From NCBI GenBank assembly GCA_003445035.1, contig DLVV01000022.1:8900-29787 (forward strand): a DNA stretch of 20,888 bases. The letters run 5' to 3'. The stretch is from Planctomycetaceae bacterium. Its GTDB lineage: Bacteria; Planctomycetota; Planctomycetia; Planctomycetales; Planctomycetaceae. Positions 1-7,983 of this stretch are shown one piece after another. The notes under the pieces are model-generated. The model searched no databases, was not told the DNA's origin, and saw only the letters and a list, made by a program, of their open reading frames with translations. The translations under genes and the position numbers were made by a program. Every line of letters starts with the position of its first letter. Within the stretch, counting starts at the first letter, position 1.

Positions 1-604
1 CGGGGTCGGGAGGCAACCCGAGCACGTCAAGGTGGGCCCGGCGAACCAGCGCCGTCCGACTCGCCTCAGCAGCCAAATCCAGTCCGGCGGCTTCGAGTCG
101 TGACAGCACAAACGTGTCAACTGGCGTGGCCACCCGGCTGGAAGCCGCCACCGCGGGCAGATCAGCCCGCACGGGAGGACGGTACGCCCACCACTGGCGA
201 TCAGATTCCTCCAGGGCCGGCTCCTCGGCATCGTCCAGATCACGGGCGACATAGCGGGCCCGGGCTCCACCCACCACCCACGCCTTGATCGTCTCGATGT
301 GTGCTGCGGTGGGTTTGAGCTCCTTCCCGGGCGGCATCTGACCGCCGACCAGTTTCTGCACCAACAGGCTCTTTTCGAGACTCCCGGCGACGACGGCCGG
401 ACCGTGCTTGCCGCCCCTTTTGATCAGGGGCAGTGACCGGAGATCGAGTCCCGCCTGGCGGCCCTCACCTCCGTGGCACTTCCAGCAGTAAGTCTTGAGC
501 AGCCCGTAAACGCGGTCCTCGAATAACGGACCATCGGCAGCCACCGCCGAGGACGGGCCGGACGACAGGATCACGAAAAACAGCAGTAACCAGCGGACCA
601 TCAT
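1..604 (-). CDS. Planctomycete-type cytochrome c / DUF1549 protein, N-terminal part (runs off left edge)
   Basis: An open frame reads from ATG at 604 (a second ATG follows at 601) to the left edge, giving 201 codons without a stop. The protein begins with a Sec-type signal peptide (MMVRWLLLFFVILSS, then Ala-rich to about residue 23). A single c-type heme motif C40-W-K-C43-H44 follows. Next comes the usual order of the planctomycete cytochrome c domain: a GLDLRS stretch, then GGQMPPGKEL near the Met ligand region, then a helix ending the domain. From about residue 165 the sequence VDTFVLSRLEAAGL and then LVRRAHLDVLGLPP matches the start of DUF1549. Family members continue through DUF1549 and DUF1553 to roughly 700-1,100 residues, so most of the gene lies outside. 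It is probably a periplasmic redox protein; its substrate is not known. It lies 46 nt downstream of the TPR glycosyltransferase gene on the same strand and may share its transcript. No clear SD precedes the start. Confidence 0.9.
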   Translation of the reverse strand, partial: MMVRWLLLFFVILSSGPSSAVAADGPLFEDRVYGLLKTYCWKCHGGEGRQAGLDLRSLPLIKRGGKHGPAVVAGSLEKSLLVQKLVGGQMPPGKELKPTAAHIETIKAWVVGGARARYVARDLDDAEEPALEESDRQWWAYRPPVRADLPAVAASSRVATPVDTFVLSRLEAAGLDLAAEASRTALVRRAHLDVLGLPPDP

Positions 605-650
605 GAAGCGAGATCGTCACGAGGACGGTTTCAGGGTCATCAACGCTGCA

Positions 651-2708
651 TCATAACACATCCCATTCCCGCCAAGCCCGTTCGACCGCCGAGGTGAACT
701 CGGTGGCGAGCCGTTGCCCATCGCACAGCGGCCCGTCCCGCATCCTTCCCCGCAACTCCTGACGCAGTGATCGACGAAGAGCAACATCACCGGCCAACTC
801 CAGGGCCTTTTCGACGTATTTGTCTTCCGATCCGACAACCAGGTCCTCGAGTCCGACACGGGACAGGAACGAGGCGGTCTGCCGTCCGCACATCCGTCGG
901 CCCGCCCACGTGACCACCGGCACACCCATCCAGAGCGCCTCGCAACTGGTCAGGCCTCCAGAGAAGGGGAAGGTGTCCAGGCCGATGTCGATCTCACCGT
1001 AACCGGCCAACAACTCGGCATGAGACACCCAGCCATGCAGGGAGATCCGATCGCGATCGACACCCGCCTCGGCCAGCAGGCCACCGAACCGCTCGGCGAC
1101 ACGGGGGTCGTCGAGCCCCCGGCTGCGGAGAACCAGCCGTGAACCCGGCTGCCCCAGCAGGATCCTGGCCCAGGTGGCCAACACCACGGGGGTGGTCTTG
1201 TCGAGCTTGTTGAAGCTGCCGAAAACGACCTCCCCGGATCCGGACCCGACGTCGACGTCCGGAGCATCGACGGGCGGCAGGTAGCTGATGTGCCCGTCGG
1301 CCAAGCGGATGATCCGCTCGCAGAAGGCGGTTTCGGCCCCTTCGGGCACCAGCACTTCGTCGGCGACCAGTCCGTCAATTGCCGGCAGGCCCGTGGTCGA
1401 GGGATACCCGATCCAGGTCAGTTGCAGCCGTGCCGGCCGTCGAGCGAAGACTCCCAGGCGGTGGCGGCCGGTGTGACCGGTCAGATCGACCAGCACGTCG
1501 ATCCCCGCATCCCGAACCCACCCGGCCACCACCGAATCGTCCCGGCCACGAATATCGAACCAGTCCTCTGCAGCGGAACGGAACCGATCGGTGAAAGCGT
1601 CGACCTGGATCCGGTCACTGAAACAGACCGCCTGGACACGGTGTGCCTCGAATGACTCGAATCCGCTCAACAGAAAGCGACCCACCGGGTGGTGACCGAA
1701 ATCCGGCGAAACAAAGCCGATCCTCAACGGAGCGTCGACCGAACGGGGATCCGCGTCGTCGACCGTTGGCAACTCGAGCCCCGCCCAGAGCGAATCACAC
1801 GCCTCCCGGTGTGCGACCAGAATCTCCTCGGGCGAACCGGACGGACGGCAGAGCATCGTTGACAGCCGATTGGCGAATGCGGGAGTTGATTGCGGCGAGT
1901 GCTGCACCGCCCTCTCGAACTGATCGGCCGCTTCATCCAGGCGGCCCTGCAGCTTCAACGCCACGCCAAGATTGTTGGTCGCGCGGGCGTGACCGGGAAC
2001 ACGACTCAACACGCCCCGCTGCACGTCCTCGGACTCGGACAACCGGCCGGCCTGCTCCAGCGCGATGGCGAGGTTGTACTCGATCTCCGCATCGCCCGGA
2101 CCACCGGCCAATGCGCGGCCGTATGCCAGGATCGCCTCGTCGATCTGCCCGAGTTTCAGCAGCGCGTTGCCGAGGTTGTTCTCGGCCGCCACCATCCCGG
2201 GTCTCATCTGCAACACCCGCCGGCTGCACTCGGCCGCTTCGGCGTACTCACCCACTTCGCACAACACGTTGCCCAGATTGGCCAACGCCCCGTGATGACC
2301 GGGCTGAAGTTGAATCGCCCGCCGGAACGCATCAACCGCATCGTGCTGTCGTGACTGGCACCGGAAGGCCAGGCCCAGGTTGACCCAGGCCGACACGAAG
2401 TCCGGAGCCATCTCGGTCGCCCGCCGAGCCATCCGCTCGGCCTCCTCCCCCTGACGAGCCTCGACCAGGATCGCCGCCAGGTTCGCCGCCGCCTCGGGCA
2501 CCGACGGATCGATCTCCCACGCCCGGCGTGCCGATTCCAGCGCCTGGTCCAGTTGGCCACGCCTCAGGAACACGCCGGCCAACACGCGGTGCGCCGATGG
2601 CTCCTCCGGTGACACGGCCAGCACCTCACCGGCCACGTTCGCCGCCTCGTCCAACCGCCCGGCCGCAAACAGTTCGAACGACCGACGAATCTCGCTGGGA
2701 ACATCCAT
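651..2708 (-). CDS. TPR-repeat O-GlcNAc-transferase-like (SPINDLY/GT41) glycosyltransferase
   Basis: A 685-residue protein of the bacterial OGT/SPINDLY type. Residues about 5-280 form some eight 34-residue tetratricopeptide repeats. Residues about 325-685 form the GT41 catalytic region. Recognisable blocks are IGFVSPDFGHHPVGRFLL (H340 matches the conserved His of FGNHP in eukaryotic OGT), DLTGHTGRHRLGVF (about 408), LTWIGYPSTTGL (about 430), SFNKLDKTTP (K504 at the UDP-contacting Lys) and DTFPFSGGLTSCEALWMGVP (about 578). The family moves a sugar, usually GlcNAc, to Ser/Thr of proteins; acceptor and donor here are unknown. There is no signal peptide, so it is cytoplasmic. The frame extends to a GTG at 2747, but the intervening residues look non-coding and ATG 2708 starts a typical TPR helix, so 2708 is preferred. 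No SD is evident at 2708. It is divergent from the transglutaminase-like gene. Confidence 0.92.
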   Translation of the reverse strand: MDVPSEIRRSFELFAAGRLDEAANVAGEVLAVSPEEPSAHRVLAGVFLRRGQLDQALESARRAWEIDPSVPEAAANLAAILVEARQGEEAERMARRATEMAPDFVSAWVNLGLAFRCQSRQHDAVDAFRRAIQLQPGHHGALANLGNVLCEVGEYAEAAECSRRVLQMRPGMVAAENNLGNALLKLGQIDEAILAYGRALAGGPGDAEIEYNLAIALEQAGRLSESEDVQRGVLSRVPGHARATNNLGVALKLQGRLDEAADQFERAVQHSPQSTPAFANRLSTMLCRPSGSPEEILVAHREACDSLWAGLELPTVDDADPRSVDAPLRIGFVSPDFGHHPVGRFLLSGFESFEAHRVQAVCFSDRIQVDAFTDRFRSAAEDWFDIRGRDDSVVAGWVRDAGIDVLVDLTGHTGRHRLGVFARRPARLQLTWIGYPSTTGLPAIDGLVADEVLVPEGAETAFCERIIRLADGHISYLPPVDAPDVDVGSGSGEVVFGSFNKLDKTTPVVLATWARILLGQPGSRLVLRSRGLDDPRVAERFGGLLAEAGVDRDRISLHGWVSHAELLAGYGEIDIGLDTFPFSGGLTSCEALWMGVPVVTWAGRRMCGRQTASFLSRVGLEDLVVGSEDKYVEKALELAGDVALRRSLRQELRGRMRDGPLCDGQRLATEFTSAVERAWREWDVL

Positions 2709-2842
2709 CGCTGAAAAGTGTACGACTCTACCGGCCGGTTGCCACACGCCAGTCCGACCACCGGTGAACTCGACACGGTTTTTCGGTTATGGAACAATCC
2801 GAATACCATAAGTTGTCATGATGTTCTGCCAGGGACCGCGGG
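2709..2842. promoter_or_regulatory. Divergent intergenic region with inverted repeat TTATGG-N13-CCATAA
   Basis: The 134-bp spacer between two divergent genes contains a locally AT-rich stretch (about 2779-2815). Within it are perfect 6-bp arms, TTATGG at 2787-2792 and CCATAA at 2806-2811, separated by 13 bp. The arm spacing of 19 bp centre to centre would suit a dimeric DNA-binding protein. I could not find a convincing -35/-10 pair on either strand. An operator role is inference from position and symmetry only. Confidence 0.3.
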
Positions 2843-3919
2843 ATGCCGATTTTGGCACGACCATTCACGATCGTCGTTGTGCTGGCCATTGGCACGGCGG
2901 AGATCGGTTGCCAGTCCGAGGACACCGGCACGTCACCAGGGGGTCCGTCCACCGTTTCGGAGTCGACAGCGGCCGGAGAGGCGGTTGCCGAACGCACGGC
3001 CATCAGGCCGCGGTCCCGAACGTTTGAACTCGACTACGGCGTCACGGTCAACGATGTCCCGGCGGGCTCGCGGCTGAGGGTCTGGTTGCCGATGCCCCAG
3101 ACAACCGCTGCACAGCAGATCAGCCGACTGAGGCAGCAGGTGCCGGTCGAGCCGATTCAGACAACCGAGTCGAAATATGGCAACCGGATGCTGCACTTCG
3201 ACCTCGAGCCGTCCACGGCCGGACCGATCCTCTTCCAGGTCACCTGGCAGATCACTCGGAACGAGGTCCTGGGCCTGGACACGGTCGACCCCACTGCCGG
3301 GCTGGATGACGCGGAGCGGACAACCTACCTGGCCGCCAATCTCAAGGTGCCGATCGCCGGCAAGCCACTGACCCTGATCGATCCGAATCAACTGTCCAGG
3401 GAGAACCCGATCGCACTGGGCCGCTCGCTCTACGAGCAGGTCGACAGTCACATGAGATATGACAAGTCGAAACCCGGGTTCGGAAACGGGGATGTGCTGT
3501 GGGCGTGCGACAGCGGGTTCGGCAATTGCACCGACTTCCACAGCCTGTTCATCTCCTGGGCCCGTTCACAGGATCTCCCCGCCCGTTTCGAGATCGGTTT
3601 CCCCCTGCCACCGGATCGGGGAGAGGGCAAGATCGGCGGTTACCACTGCTGGGCCCAGTTCCACGTCGACGGCCACGGCTGGGTGCCAACCGACATCTCC
3701 GAAGCCGACAAGCACCCCGACCTCAAGTCGTACTACTTCGGCAACCTGACGGAGAACCGTGTCCAGTTCACCATCGGCCGTGACATCACGCTCGAACCCG
3801 CACAGGACGGTGATCCGCTCAACTACTTCATCTATCCGCACATCGAGGTCGACGGAAAGACCTGGTCGCTCGACAAGACCGAGCGGATGTTTGCGTTCCG
3901 CGACAAGGTGGACGGATAG
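2843..3919 (+). CDS. Exported transglutaminase-like (cysteine peptidase fold) protein
   Basis: A 358-residue protein with an N-terminal hydrophobic export segment (residues about 5-20) ending at IGC23. This could be a lipoprotein Cys, although Glu at -3 makes a poor lipobox. Residues about 60-140 form a beta-rich region before the catalytic domain. The transglutaminase-core triad is visible: C229 in FGNCTDFHSLF, H268 in GGYHCWAQF and D284 in WVPTDISEA. The W-x-P-x-D context is typical of the bacterial transglutaminase-like superfamily. Such proteins act as peptidases, amidases or cross-linkers; the reaction here cannot be told. ATG 2843 is supported by AGGGA at 2831-2835, 7 nt upstream. The stop lies 6 bp from the stop of the convergent LysR gene, leaving no room for a separate terminator. 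Confidence 0.88.
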   Translation: MPILARPFTIVVVLAIGTAEIGCQSEDTGTSPGGPSTVSESTAAGEAVAERTAIRPRSRTFELDYGVTVNDVPAGSRLRVWLPMPQTTAAQQISRLRQQVPVEPIQTTESKYGNRMLHFDLEPSTAGPILFQVTWQITRNEVLGLDTVDPTAGLDDAERTTYLAANLKVPIAGKPLTLIDPNQLSRENPIALGRSLYEQVDSHMRYDKSKPGFGNGDVLWACDSGFGNCTDFHSLFISWARSQDLPARFEIGFPLPPDRGEGKIGGYHCWAQFHVDGHGWVPTDISEADKHPDLKSYYFGNLTENRVQFTIGRDITLEPAQDGDPLNYFIYPHIEVDGKTWSLDKTERMFAFRDKVDG

Positions 3920-3925
3920 TCCCCG

Positions 3926-4813
3926 TCACCGCGACTCGACGAATTCCAGGAATTCTCTCAGCGGCGTTCCCACGACGCGATCCACCGCGGTGACCAGGTA
4001 CAGTTGCCGCCGGGGCCGAACCCGTCCGACCCGGATGTGCCTCAGCCGCCCCGAGTCCAGATCGTCGACAACGGCTCCCCGGCTGAGAAATGCGGCTGCC
4101 AACCCGCGGGTCACGGCCGACCGCGTGGCATCAACCGAGTTGGTTTCCATCCAGGTCACCAGTTCATCCCGATGCACCCCGGCCACCTCCAGCGCCTCGT
4201 CGACACACCGCTGGCTGGCCGATCCGTTTCCTCGCACCACCAGCGGCAGCGTCAGCAATTCGCCCGTCGAGATTCGTTCCATCTCGGCCAGCGGATGATC
4301 TCGACCGACAACCAGCACCAGTTCGTCCTCGGCAACCGCTCGCGCCACCAGGCGATCGTCACCGGGCAGTTCTCCCACGACGCCCACATCGGCATCTCCG
4401 CCGGCCACCGCTTCCGCGGCGGTGCGGCTATTGGAAACCATCACGGTTTCACGGACGTCGGGACAAGCTCCGCGGAATCCTGCCACCACCTCCGGCAACC
4501 ACCACTCGGCCGGAACGGTGCTCGAGGCGATTTTCAGCCGTCCGCTCACCACCGGCCGGCTCCCGGAAATCTGCTCGTCGGCAGTGTCCAGCAGCTCGAA
4601 GATCTCCCGAACCGTTTCCAGCAACCGCCCACCGGCCTCTGTCAGTGTCGCTGCCCGCGATCCTCGCTCGAACAGCACCTGTCCGTAATGAGCTTCCAGG
4701 ACGGCGATATGCTGGCTGACGGCCGCCTGGGTCACGTCGAGCCGTTCGGCGGCCCGGGTGAAGTTTCCGGCTTCGGCCGCGGTGACGAACGTCTTGAGGT
4801 GCCTCAGTTCCAT
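3926..4813 (-). CDS. LysR-family transcriptional regulator
   Basis: A 295-residue protein of normal LTTR length. Residues 1-60 form the winged helix-turn-helix, with the family signature LKTFVTAAEAGNFTRAAERL and then VTQAAVSQHIAVLE. A linker helix follows (about 60-88). From residue 92 (SGRLKIASSTVPAEWWLP) runs the periplasmic-binding-protein-like effector domain. The effector is unknown; the domain broadly resembles the CysL/CbbR-like group. The frame continues upstream of ATG 4813, but that extension would cover the intergenic dyad and LTTRs begin with M-x-x-x-x-L, so 4813 is preferred. It is divergent from the PQQ-propeller gene. LTTRs commonly control the divergent neighbour and themselves, making 4918-7923 the likely target. 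Confidence 0.95.
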   Translation of the reverse strand: MELRHLKTFVTAAEAGNFTRAAERLDVTQAAVSQHIAVLEAHYGQVLFERGSRAATLTEAGGRLLETVREIFELLDTADEQISGSRPVVSGRLKIASSTVPAEWWLPEVVAGFRGACPDVRETVMVSNSRTAAEAVAGGDADVGVVGELPGDDRLVARAVAEDELVLVVGRDHPLAEMERISTGELLTLPLVVRGNGSASQRCVDEALEVAGVHRDELVTWMETNSVDATRSAVTRGLAAAFLSRGAVVDDLDSGRLRHIRVGRVRPRRQLYLVTAVDRVVGTPLREFLEFVESR

Positions 4814-4858
4814 GCCGTCATCATAGCGGGACGGGAAGGGAATTCCCCGACCTTTGCT

Positions 4859-4891
4859 TCCGTGCCAGCCGCAGGGGTACCATGGCACGGA
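4859..4891. promoter_or_regulatory. Perfect 9-bp inverted repeat between the LysR and PQQ genes (candidate operator)
   Basis: TCCGTGCCA at 4859-4867 is repeated as its exact reverse complement TGGCACGGA at 4883-4891, with a 15-nt spacer that itself contains GGTACC. It lies in the 104-bp divergent spacer, where a LysR protein would be expected to bind. The total length of 33 bp is longer than a single T-N11-A box, so a stem-loop in the leader RNA of the PQQ gene is an alternative. Two further small palindromes flank it: GGGAATTCCC at 4838-4847 and AGGGATTCCCT at 4906-4916. Confidence 0.5.
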
Positions 4892-4905
4892 TCCACCCCG
4901 CATGC

Positions 4906-4910
4906 AGGGA
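4906..4910 (+). promoter_or_regulatory. Shine-Dalgarno AGGGA selecting start 4918
   Basis: AGGGA lies 7 nt before ATG 4918, which begins a good signal peptide. An in-frame ATG at 4882 would put 12 polar residues ahead of the signal and lies inside the inverted repeat, so 4918 is the better start. The SD is the left arm of the palindrome AGGGATTCCCT. Confidence 0.55.
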
Positions 4911-4917
4911 TTCCCTC

Positions 4918-7900
4918 ATGAGTTTTCTTCCTCGCTGCGTCACAGCCTGTGTTGTCCTGACCCTTCTGGCCGGTCCTCCTCAGCAGGCCCGGGCTGCCGA
5001 TGCCCGTACGGTCCACAAGCAGATCGGCGTCCATGCCGGGCTGTGCGTGTTGCTGGGTGACAACCTGGCCGAGCGGGCACTGGCGCTGGCGAAGGTCAGT
5101 GACCTGGTGATTTACGTTCCGGCCGGAACTCACGCCCACGCCGCAACCATCCGCGCCGCTGCCGCAAAGGCGGGACTATTGGGTACGCAAATCTACGTCG
5201 ACCACAGTCGGCCTCAACGGATCGGCCTGGCCAGCAACCTGGCCGACGCCGTGATCGTCGAGGGATCGGTCCGGACGCCGAAGACCGAGTTGATGCGAGT
5301 GATCCGACCGCGCGGCCGCCTGATCCTGGACGGAAAAGTCCAGGCCAAGCCGGTCCCCGACGGCACCGGGGAATGGAGCCACCCCTACCACGGCTCCGAC
5401 AACAACCCGCAATCCGATGACCGCCTGGCCCGGGCTCCCTACCTGACGAAGTTCCTGGCCACGCCCTGGTACGGGCCGATGCCCGAGGTGACCGTCTCGT
5501 CCGGGGGACGAATGTTCAAGGCCTTCGGTTTCCTGGCGTTCAAGCGGCGCGAGTGGCCAATGGTCGGCAAGCTGATCTGCCTGAACGGTTACAACGGGGC
5601 CACGCTGTGGACCAAGCTGTTGACCCCCGGCTTCATGATCCATCGCAACACGATCGTCGCCACCCCCGACACGCTTTACCTGGCCGACAACAAGTCGTGC
5701 AAGTTGATCGATGCGGCCACCGGAACGGTCCGTGACGAGATTGTCGTTCCCGACTCTCACGCCGGAGACGGCAAGACCTGGAAGTGGATGACCCTCCGCA
5801 ACGGCGTACTCTACGCGCTGGTCGGTCCCTCCGAAAAGCTCCACCAGGTCCACCTCGGCACCCGCACCGAGAGGGGCTGGCCCTGGACAACGGTCCGAAA
5901 GACCTACGGCGAATCACTGGCAACCTGGGGCTTCGGCCGCACACTGCTGGCCTTCGACGCCAAGACCAAGAAGGTGATCTGGTCCCACAGCGCGACGGCC
6001 CCGATCGACGGCCGGGCAGTGGTGATGAACAAGAACCGCATCTTCCTCTACAGCCACCTGGACCACCTCGAGGCGGTCAACGCCAAAGATGGCAAGACCG
6101 CATGGAAGACATCCGACAAGCAGTTGATGGCGACGATCGGCGAACACCACCGTGCCCAGACAGCCAGCCTGGGTTACGCCACCACCGCTTACCTCAAGTG
6201 CAATGACGACGCCCTGTTTTTTGCCGGACCCACCCGTACCAAGCTCGTGGCCGTCTCGGCCAAGACAGGCAAACTGCTCTGGAGCTACAAGGACGGCAAC
6301 ATGCAGTTGATCCTCCGCGACGACGGGTTGTACGCGATGGGTCGCCTGAGCCAGAGCAAGAAGTTCCACCCGATGACCGGCAAGGTGCTGGCCGACCTGA
6401 AGTGCTTCCGCGGCAACTGCACGCGGGCGACCGGGACGGTCGATTCGATCTTCGCCCGGGGCTATCGCCACACGGGGACCATGCGGTTTGACGTCTCGTA
6501 CGGGAAACCGCGGCGGTTGCCCGGCATGCGACCGGCCTGCCAGGACGGTGTGATCGTCGCCAACGGACAGTTGTACTGGGGCCCGTGGATGTGCGACTGC
6601 AACCACTCGCTGGTCGGAGTCATCAGCCTGACCTCCGCCGGTGACTTCGAGTTCGATCGTGAGGCGATCGAACGCGAACGCCTGGAGAGCATCGCCGAGT
6701 TGTCGACTCGCGGGCCGTCGCTGACCGCCGCAGACTGGCCGACCTATCGAGCCAACAACCAGCGAACCGCATCCACGCCGGTCCGCGTGCCCACGAAGCT
6801 GAAACTGGCCTGGCAGACCCCTCCGCGAGAGACCATCGAGCCGACCGCACCGGTGACGGCAGCGGGCGTGACCCTGGTGGCCGGATCCGACGGCGCCGTC
6901 CGCGCGTTTGACTCGGCCAGCGGCAAATCCCGCTGGACAGCTCATACCGGTGGTGCCATCACCTACCCCCCCACGATCGCCGATGGCCGCGTGCACGTCG
7001 GTTCCGGTGACGGCCGAGCCTGGTGCTTCGAGCTGGCCACCGGCCGGACACTCTGGTGCTTCCGGGCGGCTCCACTGGAACGACGCATCCCCGTCTACGG
7101 CCGACTGCTCTCGACCTGGCCGGTCGCCAGCGGCGTGATGGTCGCCGACGGTGTCGCCTACTGCGCGGCGGGGATCATCTGTCACGACGGCACCCACGTC
7201 TACGCTCTGGATGCCACCACCGGCAAGATCCGGTGGCAGAACAACCAGTCGGGCAACCTGCTGGGCGAGGATGAATCGGTGGGCGTCAGCGTGCAGGGGC
7301 ACATGCTGCTGCACGACGGCGTCGTTCACTTGGCCGGTGGCAACGTGGTCTCGCCTGCCAGGTACGATCTCAAGACCGGCAAGTGCCTGAACCAGCTGTC
7401 CCAGAAACCCGACAAGTCGCTCGACGATCACTGGAAAATGCAGCGATCCGGCCGGGGCAGTGAGCTGTTCCTGGTCGAGAACAAGGTGGCCATCGCCGGT
7501 GACATGCTTTACTCGGCGAAAACACCCGGCCCCCCGTCGCGCTACATGGCCAAGTACCTGCTGCAGGCCAACAGCGGCGACGTGATCATCCAGGGCACCG
7601 ACAAGACCCTGCTGCGGGTGGATCCCAAAAAGGGCGAGGACGGGAAAACCAAGGTCCTCTGGAAGGACTCGAGTTTCGCGCGGACCCAGGCCGTGGTGTT
7701 GAGTGCCAACGCCGTGATCGTGGCGGGTGAACTGCCCGCGCTGAAGAAGGACGGGCCGCTGCGACCGGCGCTGGTTGCCCGCAACCCGGTCGACGGCAAG
7801 CCGCTCTGGGCCCAGGCCCTGCCGGCACCTCCGCAGAAGTGGGGCCTGGCCGTCGATCGCGACGGGCGAGTTGTGCTGACGCTGATCGATGGACGGACCG

Positions 7901-7923
7901 TCTGTTTCGCCGCAGCGCAATAG
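4918..7923 (+). CDS. Exported PQQ-like beta-propeller protein with N-terminal methyltransferase-like domain
   Basis: A protein of 1,001 residues. The signal peptide MSFLPRCVTACVVLTLLAG ends near ARA at about residue 27. Residues about 35-145 read as a Rossmann/SAM-methyltransferase-like fold (LAERALALAKVSDLVIYV, then ADAVIVEGSVRTPKTELMRV, then IRPRGRLILDG), but I see no clear G-x-G-x-G SAM loop. EWSHPYHG (152-159) leads into a first propeller with PQQ/BamB-type repeats such as FDAKTKKVIWS, VNAKDGKTAWK and VSAKTGKLLWS. A Cys-containing block follows (C496, C501, C541, C560, C562). DWPTYRANNQRTAS (about 606) opens a second propeller with FDSASGKSRW, FELATGRTLWCF and LDATTGKIRW. PQQ-like repeats may bind PQQ or serve only as a scaffold; the activity is unknown. 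The location is probably periplasmic. It is divergent from the LysR gene and convergent with the hydrolase gene (60-bp gap). Confidence 0.88.
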   Translation: MSFLPRCVTACVVLTLLAGPPQQARAADARTVHKQIGVHAGLCVLLGDNLAERALALAKVSDLVIYVPAGTHAHAATIRAAAAKAGLLGTQIYVDHSRPQRIGLASNLADAVIVEGSVRTPKTELMRVIRPRGRLILDGKVQAKPVPDGTGEWSHPYHGSDNNPQSDDRLARAPYLTKFLATPWYGPMPEVTVSSGGRMFKAFGFLAFKRREWPMVGKLICLNGYNGATLWTKLLTPGFMIHRNTIVATPDTLYLADNKSCKLIDAATGTVRDEIVVPDSHAGDGKTWKWMTLRNGVLYALVGPSEKLHQVHLGTRTERGWPWTTVRKTYGESLATWGFGRTLLAFDAKTKKVIWSHSATAPIDGRAVVMNKNRIFLYSHLDHLEAVNAKDGKTAWKTSDKQLMATIGEHHRAQTASLGYATTAYLKCNDDALFFAGPTRTKLVAVSAKTGKLLWSYKDGNMQLILRDDGLYAMGRLSQSKKFHPMTGKVLADLKCFRGNCTRATGTVDSIFARGYRHTGTMRFDVSYGKPRRLPGMRPACQDGVIVANGQLYWGPWMCDCNHSLVGVISLTSAGDFEFDREAIERERLESIAELSTRGPSLTAADWPTYRANNQRTASTPVRVPTKLKLAWQTPPRETIEPTAPVTAAGVTLVAGSDGAVRAFDSASGKSRWTAHTGGAITYPPTIADGRVHVGSGDGRAWCFELATGRTLWCFRAAPLERRIPVYGRLLSTWPVASGVMVADGVAYCAAGIICHDGTHVYALDATTGKIRWQNNQSGNLLGEDESVGVSVQGHMLLHDGVVHLAGGNVVSPARYDLKTGKCLNQLSQKPDKSLDDHWKMQRSGRGSELFLVENKVAIAGDMLYSAKTPGPPSRYMAKYLLQANSGDVIIQGTDKTLLRVDPKKGEDGKTKVLWKDSSFARTQAVVLSANAVIVAGELPALKKDGPLRPALVARNPVDGKPLWAQALPAPPQKWGLAVDRDGRVVLTLIDGRTVCFAAAQ

Positions 7924-7983
7924 AGGCAGACCGAACCGCAACGAGGCGAGGCTGAACGAGTACCGCGTCCGTCAACCGGGGAG
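7924..7983. other. Short convergent spacer, nothing recognisable
   Basis: Sixty bases separate the stop of the propeller gene from the stop of the hydrolase gene. I see no GC-rich hairpin followed by a T-run on either strand, so no intrinsic terminator can be claimed. Confidence 0.5.

Noticed and set aside
3917..3930. Terminator between the convergent transglutaminase and LysR genes
   Set aside because: Only 6 bp separate the stops and there is no hairpin with a T-run.
4004..4921. A 305-codon plus-strand frame opposite the LysR gene
   Set aside because: No domain, and the LysR frame has a full family match.
5914..7941. A 675-codon frame on the minus strand opposite the PQQ gene
   Set aside because: It mirrors the propeller gene exactly, has no recognisable domain or signal and reads as Gly/Val/Gln/Arg-rich antisense. 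High GC leaves few stops on the opposite strand.
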